Assembly: GCA_017553035.1 (NCBI GenBank)
Contig: JAFZNE010000092.1
Span: forward strand, 1-64,000
Length of the DNA stretch: 64,000 nt
Direction of reading: 5' to 3'
Origin: Lachnospiraceae bacterium
GTDB lineage: Bacteria > Bacillota > Clostridia > Lachnospirales > Lachnospiraceae
The stretch's first letter is position 1. Every line of letters starts with the position of its first letter. Positions 8,060 through 15,900 of the stretch are shown here, one piece after another. The position numbers were made by a program, and so were the translations under genes. Under the pieces are notes generated by a model, which saw only the letters and a list, made by a program, of their open reading frames with translations, did no database searches and had not been told where the DNA came from.

Positions 8060-8401
8060 TTACGATATAACATTTTCCATCATGCGATTTACTTCCAGCC
8101 CGGCCTCAAATATGGGCATTTCGGTCTTCAAAAGTGTGATATCCTGCTGCTTTGCCTTTTCGATCACGCTATCATCAAGTAAAGTCCCTTCGGCAAGGAT
8201 CACGCAGGCACAGTCTGTCAGCGACGCAACTGCCAGAGTATTGATATTGCCCATGACGGTTACCCAGCATCCGCCTGCGGGTGCCTTACTCATTGCAACA
8301 CTCAGCAGGTCGCAGCAGAAGACTTTGGTGATCTCGCGGGTGTCGTCCGCTATATTGAGAACCGAAAATAAATTGGAATCTACTAATTCTTTGACTGTCA
8401 T
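8060..8401 (-). CDS. DRTGG domain protein (second copy in the locus)
   Basis: A 113-residue single-domain DRTGG-like protein, distantly similar in length and pattern to the one at 2274-2624 (opening MTVKELVDS against MTIGDVKEI; inner hydrophobic strands ending before a C-terminal helix). The start at 8401 is chosen for AAGGAG 8 nt upstream; the frame stays open to 8449 without a better signal. A good promoter sits at 8428-8456. It precedes the PHP gene by 123 bp. No enzymatic residues are visible; ligand binding is the likeliest function (inference). Confidence 0.8.
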   Translation of the reverse strand: MTVKELVDSNLFSVLNIADDTREITKVFCCDLLSVAMSKAPAGGCWVTVMGNINTLAVASLTDCACVILAEGTLLDDSVIEKAKQQDITLLKTEMPIFEAGLEVNRMMENVIS

Positions 8402-8427
8402 ACGTTTATCTCCTTTCTCACGAATGT

Positions 8428-8456
8428 ATAATAGCATATTTAAAAACATCTGTCAT
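8428..8456 (-). promoter_or_regulatory. Promoter of the second DRTGG gene
   Basis: Minus strand: -35 ATGACA (8451-8456), a 17-bp spacer ending in TGC (extended -10) and -10 TATTAT (8428-8433). Start site predicted near 8421, ~20 bp before the start codon. Confidence 0.6.
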
Positions 8457-8494
8457 CAGTAAACCGGCTGTATTAGACCTATATTATTTTTAGT

Positions 8495-8530
8495 AAACAA
8501 AAAGAATCTTGCACATCGGCGCAGGATTCT
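8495..8530 (-). terminator. Terminator of the yjfB-like gene
   Basis: On the minus strand the stem GAATCCTGCGC/GTGCAAGATTC (8504-8529, 4-nt loop) is followed by TTTTTGTTT. It is placed 55 bp after the YjfB stop codon. Confidence 0.75.
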
Positions 8531-8584
8531 CTTTATTACATTAATCTACACTATCAATAAGTTGTATTGCGATACTGTAACCGC

Positions 8585-8797
8585 TTATACACTCACGTCA
8601 AAATTTCCGCCTACCGCCGGATTGACCGACAGCTCCATGGAACTTCTCATCATATCGATCAGTGCCTGTCCGCCCTGCTCACTTACATCCAGGGTCTTCT
8701 TGAGCATAGAAGTGGAAACCTCATTCGAAACCTTCGCTGAGGACATCATAACCGATAATGCCGGAATAGCATCGGGACTCATCTCGGATATATTCAT
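8585..8797 (-). CDS. YjfB family putative motility protein
   Basis: A 70-residue protein with the YjfB pattern: an N-terminal amphipathic helix, a central VSTSMLKKTLD segment, then a Gly/Gln-rich helix and a C-terminal Asn/Pro-containing tail. YjfB proteins are small, found in flagellated Firmicutes and often placed under motility regulons; their molecular role is unknown. AGGAGGTGG precedes the ATG. It is single-gene, with its own terminator. No SigD promoter (TAAA-N15-GCCGATAA) could be recognised upstream. The gene and the MCP at 21696 suggest a motile organism. Confidence 0.8.
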   Translation of the reverse strand: MNISEMSPDAIPALSVMMSSAKVSNEVSTSMLKKTLDVSEQGGQALIDMMRSSMELSVNPAVGGNFDVSV

Positions 8798-8822
8798 ACG
8801 GCCACCTCCTGTCGAAATTGCA

Positions 8823-8853
8823 ATTTGTGAAATTATTGTTCAAGTTCACAAAT
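8823..8853. promoter_or_regulatory. Inverted repeat upstream of yjfB
   Basis: ATTTGTGAA (8823-8831) and TTCACAAAT (8845-8853) form perfect 9-bp arms around a 13-bp spacer, ~25 bp before the YjfB start codon. It could be an operator or a leader hairpin; no U-tract follows. The arm resembles a CRP half-site, but the spacing is not that of CRP. Confidence 0.35.
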
Positions 8854-8912
8854 CATTAACTTATCTTCATAAATATATTAACACCGTCCGATCGATTTGT
8901 CAAGAGCGAATT

Positions 8913-9701
8913 TTACCAGTCGGAATCCCAGTCACTGTCACCGGAATCCCAATCGCTCCAGTCGCTTCCCCAGTCGCTTCCCCAGTCGGAATCCCATGAA
9001 GACGAGCTGCTGTTATCATCACTCCACCAGGATGATGAACTGCCATTATCATAATCGTATGAATAGCTGCCTCCGTTATCATAATCATACGAATAACCGC
9101 TATAACCGCTGTAACCGTTTCCATAACTGCCGGAATAATATCCGTTAGATCCGGCAGTTGCCTTCGCTATCAACCATATCGTTATCACGATAGCGATCAC
9201 GATAATGATCGCGGTCAGGTTCCCGCCGCGTCTGTTCCTTCCGTTACCCCCATCGTAGCTGCTGCCTCCGTATCCGGATGAACGGTTGCTGTATGATGAG
9301 CGGTTGGCCGGTCTGCCGTCCGGGTAAATACCCCTGTTATGACATTCTTCGATCAGCTTGTCATATATCTGTCCTACGGCATAAGCCTCGTCCGGACCTC
9401 TGTAACGCACAGCTCTGCTGCCGTCGGCCTTGTTCTTGTAAACGACGAATTCATTTCCATCCTTATATATACCGAAAGCTCTCGGTTCCCTGAAATCCTC
9501 CCCTATGAAGAATCTCATGCGTAACAGCGGCATTCCCCGTTCCGCACAGTATTCCTGCAATTCCTCGATCGTTCTCGGATCGGTTACCCTGCGGGGCAGA
9601 TCAACGACATACAAGGGATTCGCCGCCCCGCAATTGGGACAGCTCTGATCTTCGCTCGTAATGGTAGAACCACAGTACTCGCATTTATTTGTACTGGCCA
9701 T
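8913..9701 (-). CDS. Zinc-ribbon membrane protein with Ser/Trp/Asp-rich tail
   Basis: A 262-residue protein of unrecognised function. The N-terminus is a zinc ribbon (CEYCG at ~7-11, CPNCG at ~21-25). A soluble region of ~100 residues follows, then a Ser/Gly/Arg-rich linker and a single transmembrane helix (LTAIIIVIAIVITIW, about 161-175). The last ~85 residues are low complexity, first Gly/Tyr/Ser repeats and then SDW/DWGSDW repeats. The tail is probably extracytoplasmic if the zinc ribbon is inside (inference). The ATG at 9701 is preceded by GGAGGAAAATC. It is unlinked to its neighbours by function. Confidence 0.75.
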   Translation of the reverse strand: MASTNKCEYCGSTITSEDQSCPNCGAANPLYVVDLPRRVTDPRTIEELQEYCAERGMPLLRMRFFIGEDFREPRAFGIYKDGNEFVVYKNKADGSRAVRYRGPDEAYAVGQIYDKLIEECHNRGIYPDGRPANRSSYSNRSSGYGGSSYDGGNGRNRRGGNLTAIIIVIAIVITIWLIAKATAGSNGYYSGSYGNGYSGYSGYSYDYDNGGSYSYDYDNGSSSSWWSDDNSSSSSWDSDWGSDWGSDWSDWDSGDSDWDSDW

Positions 9702-9758
9702 AACTGATTTTCCTCCGATATCCTTTCCTGAAGAGCAATTATGTAATACTAAACATAT

Positions 9759-9925
9759 CTAAGGAAGCACCGGTTAAATCATCGCTTCCTTAGATGCCTC
9801 CGGCGGGATGCGCAGAAAATCGCATAGGAAGGGCACTTCGTGCCTGCGATTTTCGCGCGGGGAAACACTTAATCAGTGTTTCCCTAATGAAGCACCGGTT
9901 AAATCATCGCTTCTTTAGAAGCCTC
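9759..9925. repeat. Composite palindromic repeat downstream of GH127
   Basis: Two copies of a ~36-bp palindromic unit with core AAGCACCGGTTAAATCATCG lie at 9759-9793 (arms CTAAGGAAGC/GCTTCCTTAG) and 9885-9921. Between them are two further hairpins: GAAAATCGCA/TGCGATTTTC (9815-9854) and GGGAAACACT/AGTGTTTCCC (9860-9884). A diverged third unit is at 34931-34970. The block fills most of the 270-bp gap 9702-9971, which holds no gene. It may act as the 3' end of the GH127 transcript. Confidence 0.8.
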
Positions 9926-9971
9926 AATAGGGTTGTCGATAATCGGCAACCCGTGGCCGGATGCGCAGAAT

Positions 9972-12488
9972 TCAGAAAGAAACTATCTTAATATAATCGC
10001 ATACTGCCGCAGAATCCGCTTCCGCCGTTCCGGAGAATGCGATCCTTATGACATCGTATTCTTCACCGTTTGCGATAACATGCTCCGCTCCCGAAACAAT
10101 ATACTCCGGAATCTCGAATTCCATCTTATAATACTGGTCCGTTCCTCTGTAAGCCAGAACCGCATTGAACAGTTCAACACCGTCAGCCGTGATCTTCAGA
10201 GGTTTCCGGTTATCACACAGTCTCAACATCAAGGAAAGGTGGTTTTTCTTTCCCTTTTCCACCGCTATCCTGTACGAGAAAGCTCCCCCGCCCTTTGCAA
10301 TCCTGTATGTAGCCCCGCTCGTAACACTCTCGGTATTGATCTCCATCATCGCGTGCAGCTCATCATTTTCATACTGTCCGTATCCGGGCATTACGGTGTC
10401 GATCGTCTCTCCCGCCCCAAGTCTGCCTTCTTCGGCAGCTCTTTTAGCTTCCTTTTCGGTCAGGTAATAGAAATAAATACCGTATCTGTCCTGATATCTC
10501 AGGAAATGGGGCGAGAATACGAGCTTTTCGTCGGGAGAAGTAAACTCCGGTATATCACTGTCATCTCCGCCGGTCCCCCACATCATGTTGCGGTGGCGGC
10601 GCACTACGTATTCCTCGGGATCTTTTACGAACTTTTCCCTGCTGACCCCGTCAGGTAATACGATCACATCACAGTTCTCAAGCTTTCGTGCGGGTACGGT
10701 AACATCAACTCCCGTGATCGTGGTGCTCATGTTTTCCCTGCCAAGATCCGCGCTCAATACCATCGGACCGTATTTCAGGGCAAACACCTTGTCATCATCG
10801 GGGAGTCCGACCGCTTTCAGTTTCATTTCGAATTCGAACGTGATCGTCCGGCAGTTTGAGAGGTCACCTTCGACCACGGCCCAATCCTCTGTGATCTTCA
10901 GGTCGTATCTCTCCGGTTCGAAAGGCGCCGGTTCTTTCACGGGTTTGATCGTAAATGCTGTTCTGTCGGGGTCAACCGCCCAGTCGGGAAGTCTTAAGTA
11001 CAGTTTCGAGCAGGCGATCGGTCTGTTTTCATCCGGTGCTTCAAGTAAAATACTGACTTTCCCGTCATACGGAAGTCCCGTCTCCACCGTCAGTCTCAGA
11101 TTATGTCTTTCAGACGTCAGTACCGATCCAAAATACATGTTTACGTAAACAGCCGAACCTTCACAGAAAAACAGGCTGTCATTAAGCTTTGTAAAATTCT
11201 CCATTCCGGAACCCGTACAGCACCAGAACTTGGTAAACGGTTCGCCGTAAGTCTTGAAATATCCGGTCGCCATCGGCTGGAAATAGGTGGTCATTCCGGT
11301 CTCCGGGTTCTGTGAAGAAAGAATGGAATTGCAGAATGTATTTTCATAATAATCGAGATATTTCTTTTCTCCGGTTATCATGAACAGGCCTCTGGAGAGC
11401 TTCAGCATATTGTAAACATTACAGGTCTCGTTATTGCAAGCGGTACGCTCGCCGTTCAGGATATGATCGGGTCCGAAATGTTCCCACTCGCTGTTACCGC
11501 CCGTAATATATGTATGGCGTTCAACAACCATATCCCAGAAAGCCTTTGCATACTCCAGATATCTGGTTTCATCACGCAATACCCCGCCTACAGTCTTGCC
11601 GTTGACAGCCACGTACCTGTTCATAGCACCGATAAATTTCGGGATCGTGGTGTTGGCATGATGATTGTTCAGCACATCTTTCGCGCCGGATGCCACCTTA
11701 TCGTACAGGAAAGGTTCGTCAAATTTATCACCTGCCAGGCAGTACCGCTCATCACCGGTGATCGCAAATAATTCATACAGGACGTCATTCATACCGCCGT
11801 ATTCAATGGAGACAACGGTCCTCCTGATTTCTTCGCTCCATTTCCCGGCCCTGTTAAAAGTCCAGTCTCCGAGGCCTTTGAGCAGCCTCAGCGTATCGGC
11901 TGTAAGCTTGCCCGTATCTTCCCCGTTTACAGGTCCGGCGCTTCCCATCAGCTCATATACCGCGATCAGTCCGGCAAACAGTTTGTGCATCGTATACCAC
12001 GGAACCCAGCTCTCCGTAATGATATTGGTCTTTCCTTTCTCCACGCGGTCAAACTGAGCCTCGACATTCACAGCCCGGCCTTCCTCCGGCATAAGGCTTT
12101 CACAGCGCTTACCGTTTTCATCGACAAATGTCGCTCCGAAGATAAATCCCTTCTCACCGCGCGAATTTTCCTGACATACGAGCAGTTCCTCCACGATGTA
12201 CGAGACCGTCTGAAATATCTTCTCTTTATCGGCATCCGGAACACCGGCATTGGCATATGCCTGAGCCATAGCCGACAGGTAATGTCCGAGTGTATGTCCA
12301 CCGATGAGCATGTTTTCCCAGCCGCCGTATCTCTTGGCGCCTTTCGTGTCCAGTCCGGCCGTCTCCCTGAAGCCCGCAAGCAGTTTGTCGGCATCAAACG
12401 ACGTCAGATATCTGATCTCTTTATTCAACGCATTTACACAGTATCTGTCTCTCAATTCCACTTCATTCATCAAAAACGAACCGATCAT
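9972..12488 (-). CDS. GH127 family glycoside hydrolase (probable beta-L-arabinofuranosidase)
   Basis: An 838-residue cytoplasmic GH127 enzyme (no signal peptide). Residues aligning with Bifidobacterium HypBA1 are visible: the Glu of WEHFGPDHIL (Glu336, equal to Glu322), the Zn ligands Glu354 and Cys356 in NNETCN, and the Cys pair Cys423/Cys424 in FWCCTGSG, the first being the proposed nucleophile. Members remove beta-L-arabinofuranose from oligosaccharides, though some act on other sugars. It is ~180 residues longer than HypBA1; the extra C-terminal part (~650-838) looks like an added beta-sandwich domain. GGAGGG supports the ATG at 12488. It probably trims arabinose after uptake of oligomers released by the xylanases nearby. 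Confidence 0.88.
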   Translation of the reverse strand: MIGSFLMNEVELRDRYCVNALNKEIRYLTSFDADKLLAGFRETAGLDTKGAKRYGGWENMLIGGHTLGHYLSAMAQAYANAGVPDADKEKIFQTVSYIVEELLVCQENSRGEKGFIFGATFVDENGKRCESLMPEEGRAVNVEAQFDRVEKGKTNIITESWVPWYTMHKLFAGLIAVYELMGSAGPVNGEDTGKLTADTLRLLKGLGDWTFNRAGKWSEEIRRTVVSIEYGGMNDVLYELFAITGDERYCLAGDKFDEPFLYDKVASGAKDVLNNHHANTTIPKFIGAMNRYVAVNGKTVGGVLRDETRYLEYAKAFWDMVVERHTYITGGNSEWEHFGPDHILNGERTACNNETCNVYNMLKLSRGLFMITGEKKYLDYYENTFCNSILSSQNPETGMTTYFQPMATGYFKTYGEPFTKFWCCTGSGMENFTKLNDSLFFCEGSAVYVNMYFGSVLTSERHNLRLTVETGLPYDGKVSILLEAPDENRPIACSKLYLRLPDWAVDPDRTAFTIKPVKEPAPFEPERYDLKITEDWAVVEGDLSNCRTITFEFEMKLKAVGLPDDDKVFALKYGPMVLSADLGRENMSTTITGVDVTVPARKLENCDVIVLPDGVSREKFVKDPEEYVVRRHRNMMWGTGGDDSDIPEFTSPDEKLVFSPHFLRYQDRYGIYFYYLTEKEAKRAAEEGRLGAGETIDTVMPGYGQYENDELHAMMEINTESVTSGATYRIAKGGGAFSYRIAVEKGKKNHLSLMLRLCDNRKPLKITADGVELFNAVLAYRGTDQYYKMEFEIPEYIVSGAEHVIANGEEYDVIRIAFSGTAEADSAAVCDYIKIVSF

Positions 12489-12511
12489 AAAAATATACCC
12501 TCCGAAAAAGA

Positions 12512-12535
12512 ATAAGTCCTGTTTTCAGGACTTAT
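12512..12535. promoter_or_regulatory. Perfect palindrome in the GH127 leader
   Basis: ATAAGTCCTG, TTTT, CAGGACTTAT: a 24-bp perfect inverted repeat 24 bp upstream of the GH127 start codon and 60 bp upstream of the divergent small gene. It could be an operator for a dimeric repressor controlling both genes, or an RNA hairpin in the GH127 leader. No separate promoter was clear in this 107-bp gap. Confidence 0.55.
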
Positions 12536-12595
12536 AAGTTGCTAGCATATACTTGTAAACCCGGAAAACACATAAACAAAAGGAGACCGACAAAC

Positions 12596-12787
12596 ATGAG
12601 AACAAACAGCTTATATTTTATGAAAATCTGCAAAGCCCTCAGGATCACAGGCAATGTATTCGGATTTATCTTCAAACTTTCCATGACCGCACTTTGGACC
12701 ATCTGCATGCTGTCCGGCGGTGAGCTCGGACTCGCTGCCATCGGTGCCGGGATCATTTTCTTCGGTTTCAGCGCCATAATCGGATGA
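12596..12787 (+). CDS. Small hydrophobic protein of unknown function
   Basis: A 63-residue protein with a basic N-terminus and one long or two short hydrophobic segments (FGFIFKLSMTALWTICM and the Gly/Ala/Ile-rich C-terminus). It is not recognised. AAAGGAG 10 nt upstream of the ATG at 12596 makes it a believable gene. It diverges from GH127 and its stop lies 6 bp from the stop of the convergent MBL lipoprotein gene. Confidence 0.55.
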   Translation: MRTNSLYFMKICKALRITGNVFGFIFKLSMTALWTICMLSGGELGLAAIGAGIIFFGFSAIIG

Positions 12788-12793
12788 ACCCGG

Positions 12794-13771
12794 TCATTGC
12801 GCATACTGCACGCTGATGCCCTCATCATCCGCGATGGTCACGATCTCGCCTTTTCGTATTGAAAAGGTCTGGATCTTCCTCTTTTGCAGCTCGACCAGTG
12901 TATCCGTCTCCGCGATCTCTTCATCGGAATCGGTTACCACGGCATACGAAGGAGCACAGGCATCAAGGAGCTGTTTTAATTTCTTATTGTATCTGCCGTG
13001 ATGCGGCATTTTTATCCAGTCGCATTTCAGATCCAGATCCGTAAGCTCCGCTATACGCTCCTTCTCTATATCCCCTGCGAAGAAGAACCTGTAATCTTTA
13101 TAATACAGCATACATATAAGTGACATATCATTGTCGAAATCATTGCTCTTCGACCGCAGGCTTTCGGGATCTTCTTCCGGATATATCACGAACTTAAGGT
13201 CCCCGGCCGTAAACTCCGTAACCCGGGTTATCTTGCCCTCCCCGCTCGAATCCGAAACAGCCCTTCTGAAGGCAAGATATACGTCTTTGGTATTGGCATA
13301 GTCCGGATAATATACTTTATCCGCCGTCACCTGTTCCAGGATCTTCGGAACACCGCCTGCGTGATCCCTGTCAAAATGGGTCACGATCATCAGGTCCAGT
13401 CGTGTGACACCTTTTTCACCGAGCCTTTTGCATATCAGTTCAGCGTCATCTTCTTCGCCGGCATCGATCAACACGTTCACGTCTCCCGAACTTATCAGGA
13501 GCGAATCCGCTTTGCCCGTCGCAAATGCGGTTATCTCGCATCTGCCGTCTGTACCCGGAGTCCCGGAGTCCGTGCCGTTTTCATCGGTATTGCCACCGTT
13601 CTGATCCGTATTATCGGGATCTACGGTATCGCTCCCGGGTGAGCTGCTTGCGCTGCCCGGATCCTGTGTACCGGTTCCCTGTCCTCCGCCCGAACATCCG
13701 GATAATATCATTATGAAACTCATGATCAGCGGCACTGCGAACAACCTTCTGATCCTTTTTTTCTTATTCAA
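12794..13771 (-). CDS. Metallo-beta-lactamase-fold lipoprotein (ComEC hydrolase-like)
   Basis: A 325-residue lipoprotein: a signal peptide with lipobox LSGC (Cys26), a ~45-residue Ser/Gly/Asn/Asp linker, then an MBL-fold domain. Metal-binding motifs are THFDRDH (near residue 135) and the late PHHGRY (near 260). The fold resembles the C-terminal hydrolase domain of ComEC/Rec2, but there are no competence membrane segments. Such stand-alone secreted ComEC-like hydrolases are common in Firmicutes; substrates (extracellular nucleic acid or phosphodiesters) are inferred. It lies 41 bp after the GH10 gene as the last gene of the patatin-GH31-GH10 series; the functional link to xylan is unclear. Confidence 0.85.
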   Translation of the reverse strand: MNKKKRIRRLFAVPLIMSFIMILSGCSGGGQGTGTQDPGSASSSPGSDTVDPDNTDQNGGNTDENGTDSGTPGTDGRCEITAFATGKADSLLISSGDVNVLIDAGEEDDAELICKRLGEKGVTRLDLMIVTHFDRDHAGGVPKILEQVTADKVYYPDYANTKDVYLAFRRAVSDSSGEGKITRVTEFTAGDLKFVIYPEEDPESLRSKSNDFDNDMSLICMLYYKDYRFFFAGDIEKERIAELTDLDLKCDWIKMPHHGRYNKKLKQLLDACAPSYAVVTDSDEEIAETDTLVELQKRKIQTFSIRKGEIVTIADDEGISVQYAQ

Positions 13772-13812
13772 ATGTCCGACCTCCGATCAATCTGCATTAT
13801 CTTTATAAACCG

Positions 13813-15858
13813 TCAGGCTTTCTTTTCGCGTTTCTTAAGTATAAATACAACAACTCCGGCAAGGGCTGCGACTATCGCTATCGCAATTGCGCCCTTAGTG
13901 ATACTTTTATCTTTCTTTCCGTCCTTCTCACCGTTCTGCGAAGTTTCGCCTTCCGATCCGCTGCTGCCTTCGGGCGCCGCAGACGAAGCGGGAGTTTCCG
14001 TTACCGTATTATCGGGCTGTGAAGTGATCTGAGCCTCCTCGCTTCCGTCAGATACGACCGGTGCAGGCTCTCCGCCGTCGCGGGTGTAGATCAGCGATAC
14101 ATCGTCTATAAACAGATCCGCATTTCCATCAGTTTCAAAATAAATATACGCGGAGCTCTTACCCTCGGGAATGTCAAAATTCAGCGAGATCACATGCCAG
14201 TCATCATTTTGAATGCTTATCTCCTTGAGCGGCGTGCTCTCTCCGGTATCAAGTCCTATTCTGGCAACCTTGTCGGCAGTCTTTACATAAGCCGTAAATG
14301 TCACATTTTTACCCGAGAACTTCGAAACGTCCATCTGAATGGTCGCATCCTGCTCCTGACGGCGGCATACAACGGATAATCCCGTGATCGCATCAGGTGT
14401 ATGATTGACCTGCGGAGCCATCTCGAGGACAGGCTGATGTCCCGTACCTCTCGGATAGAATCCGGCCTTTTCGGGTGTATACATATTGCCGGACGAAGGT
14501 TCAAAATTGATATCGATGTCTTCCAGATCCTTCATTGCATCCGCAAGTGTCATCGTGAATTCCTTCTTCTCTGCCGCCATCAGTATCGCATCGTAAGCGG
14601 GCTTTTTCGACAGATCGCCGTAGAGTACCAGCGGATCATCTCCGCTTCGCCATGTCATATCATCCGACAAGCCCCACAAGGTTACCGATGTAAGGTTCAC
14701 GCCGGAATCTTTTGCAGCTACGAGTCTTGAGAAAAGCTCATAATAGAACTTCGCCTGATAATACCATCTGTTATCGTCATGATGTGTGCATCCGACATCC
14801 AGCTCGGTGATCTGAACCTCTCCGACAGCCTCATTGTATGCTTCAAGCGCAGAGATATACTGATCGATATTGTTATTGTCACTCAGGTGTCCCTGCATTC
14901 CTATACCGTCGATCAGACCGTCTCCCAGCATCGTTCCGTCGCCGTCTGCCTTGATCGCAAATGACTTGACCATGCTCTGATCCTTATTCCAGACCCTCTG
15001 TGTGGTAAAGTCGGTAATGATATTTACTCTTGCCGGGAACCACTCATTGTAATCATTATAGAAGAGCTTCGGCAAGATCGATGACAGATCGCCTTCCGGA
15101 TCGAGTCCGTACAAGCTCGCATACTGTTTGGAATATGTCAGCTCGGCTTCTCTTGCAAATAAAAATGAATAGTAAAGGAATTCGGGACCTATGATCTTAT
15201 ACCAGTAGCTGCGTCTGAGTCCGTCATCCTTACCCTCGTCGACAGCTTCATTTACGACGTCAAAAGCATATACGGTATCGGCATAGCCGTTCGAGTATAC
15301 ATACTCCATAGCACCGTAAATATATGTTTTCAGCCTCGCGATCAGCGTATCCCTATCGACCAGACTGTCGGCATCGAGGGAACCGTTCGCGCTGTTTGTC
15401 GCCTTTCCTCCCTGTGTAGCCTTAAAATCAATTCCAAAAATGGAGGCATTGATCTGCGAATGCCATACAAGTACGTGGTAACGCATCTTGATCCCGTTCT
15501 CGTCACAGAATTTCAACATACCGTTGCCGCCCGTGCCTGCCTTGTACAATGTTTCGGAATCCTTATTGAAGTTCGATTCCGGCTTGAACTCATTTTCTGT
15601 GGTCAGACTGCTGAAGATCTTCTTGACCGTCTGAGCCTTGGACCCGTCCGATAAAAACCAGTTGTTGCTGGCAGGCATAGCCACGCCTATTTTGAAATAG
15701 TCGGCAAATGCATCCTTCAGACCCACGAAATCTTCACTCTCAATATAAGGTGCCGCGGCGCTTACTTTTACACCGTTTCCGTTTGCGGTACAGGCAACCG
15801 AAATAATAAAGAAGGCACATAAAGCTACTGCAATGATTCTTTTGAAACTCCTGAACAT
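13813..15858 (-). CDS. Secreted, membrane-anchored GH10 endo-1,4-beta-xylanase
   Basis: A 681-residue enzyme: N-terminal signal peptide (hydrophobic 8-24), GH10 barrel (~45-425), a beta-sandwich carbohydrate-binding-like module (~450-600, CBM4/9/22-type pattern ending in LFIDDVSLIY), a Pro/Ser/Glu-rich linker, and a C-terminal transmembrane helix followed by KKREKKA. The acid/base is Glu204 in DVVNEA and the nucleophile Glu352 in ITELDV. The C-terminal anchor holds the enzyme on the cell surface with no sortase motif. GH10 enzymes cleave internal xylan bonds; products would feed the GH31, GH120 and GH127 enzymes. It follows the GH31 gene by 42 bp, probably in one operon. The ATG follows an upstream CGGAGG. 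Confidence 0.95.
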   Translation of the reverse strand: MFRSFKRIIAVALCAFFIISVACTANGNGVKVSAAAPYIESEDFVGLKDAFADYFKIGVAMPASNNWFLSDGSKAQTVKKIFSSLTTENEFKPESNFNKDSETLYKAGTGGNGMLKFCDENGIKMRYHVLVWHSQINASIFGIDFKATQGGKATNSANGSLDADSLVDRDTLIARLKTYIYGAMEYVYSNGYADTVYAFDVVNEAVDEGKDDGLRRSYWYKIIGPEFLYYSFLFAREAELTYSKQYASLYGLDPEGDLSSILPKLFYNDYNEWFPARVNIITDFTTQRVWNKDQSMVKSFAIKADGDGTMLGDGLIDGIGMQGHLSDNNNIDQYISALEAYNEAVGEVQITELDVGCTHHDDNRWYYQAKFYYELFSRLVAAKDSGVNLTSVTLWGLSDDMTWRSGDDPLVLYGDLSKKPAYDAILMAAEKKEFTMTLADAMKDLEDIDINFEPSSGNMYTPEKAGFYPRGTGHQPVLEMAPQVNHTPDAITGLSVVCRRQEQDATIQMDVSKFSGKNVTFTAYVKTADKVARIGLDTGESTPLKEISIQNDDWHVISLNFDIPEGKSSAYIYFETDGNADLFIDDVSLIYTRDGGEPAPVVSDGSEEAQITSQPDNTVTETPASSAAPEGSSGSEGETSQNGEKDGKKDKSITKGAIAIAIVAALAGVVVFILKKREKKA

Positions 15859-15900
15859 TTCTTAAAAAACCTCCGGAACAGATAAAAATTTTATAGTTGA

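Noticed and set aside
8897..9148. Asn/His/Arg-rich open frame on the plus strand
   Set aside because: It is the mirror of the low-complexity Ser/Trp/Asp tail of the zinc-ribbon protein on the minus strand.
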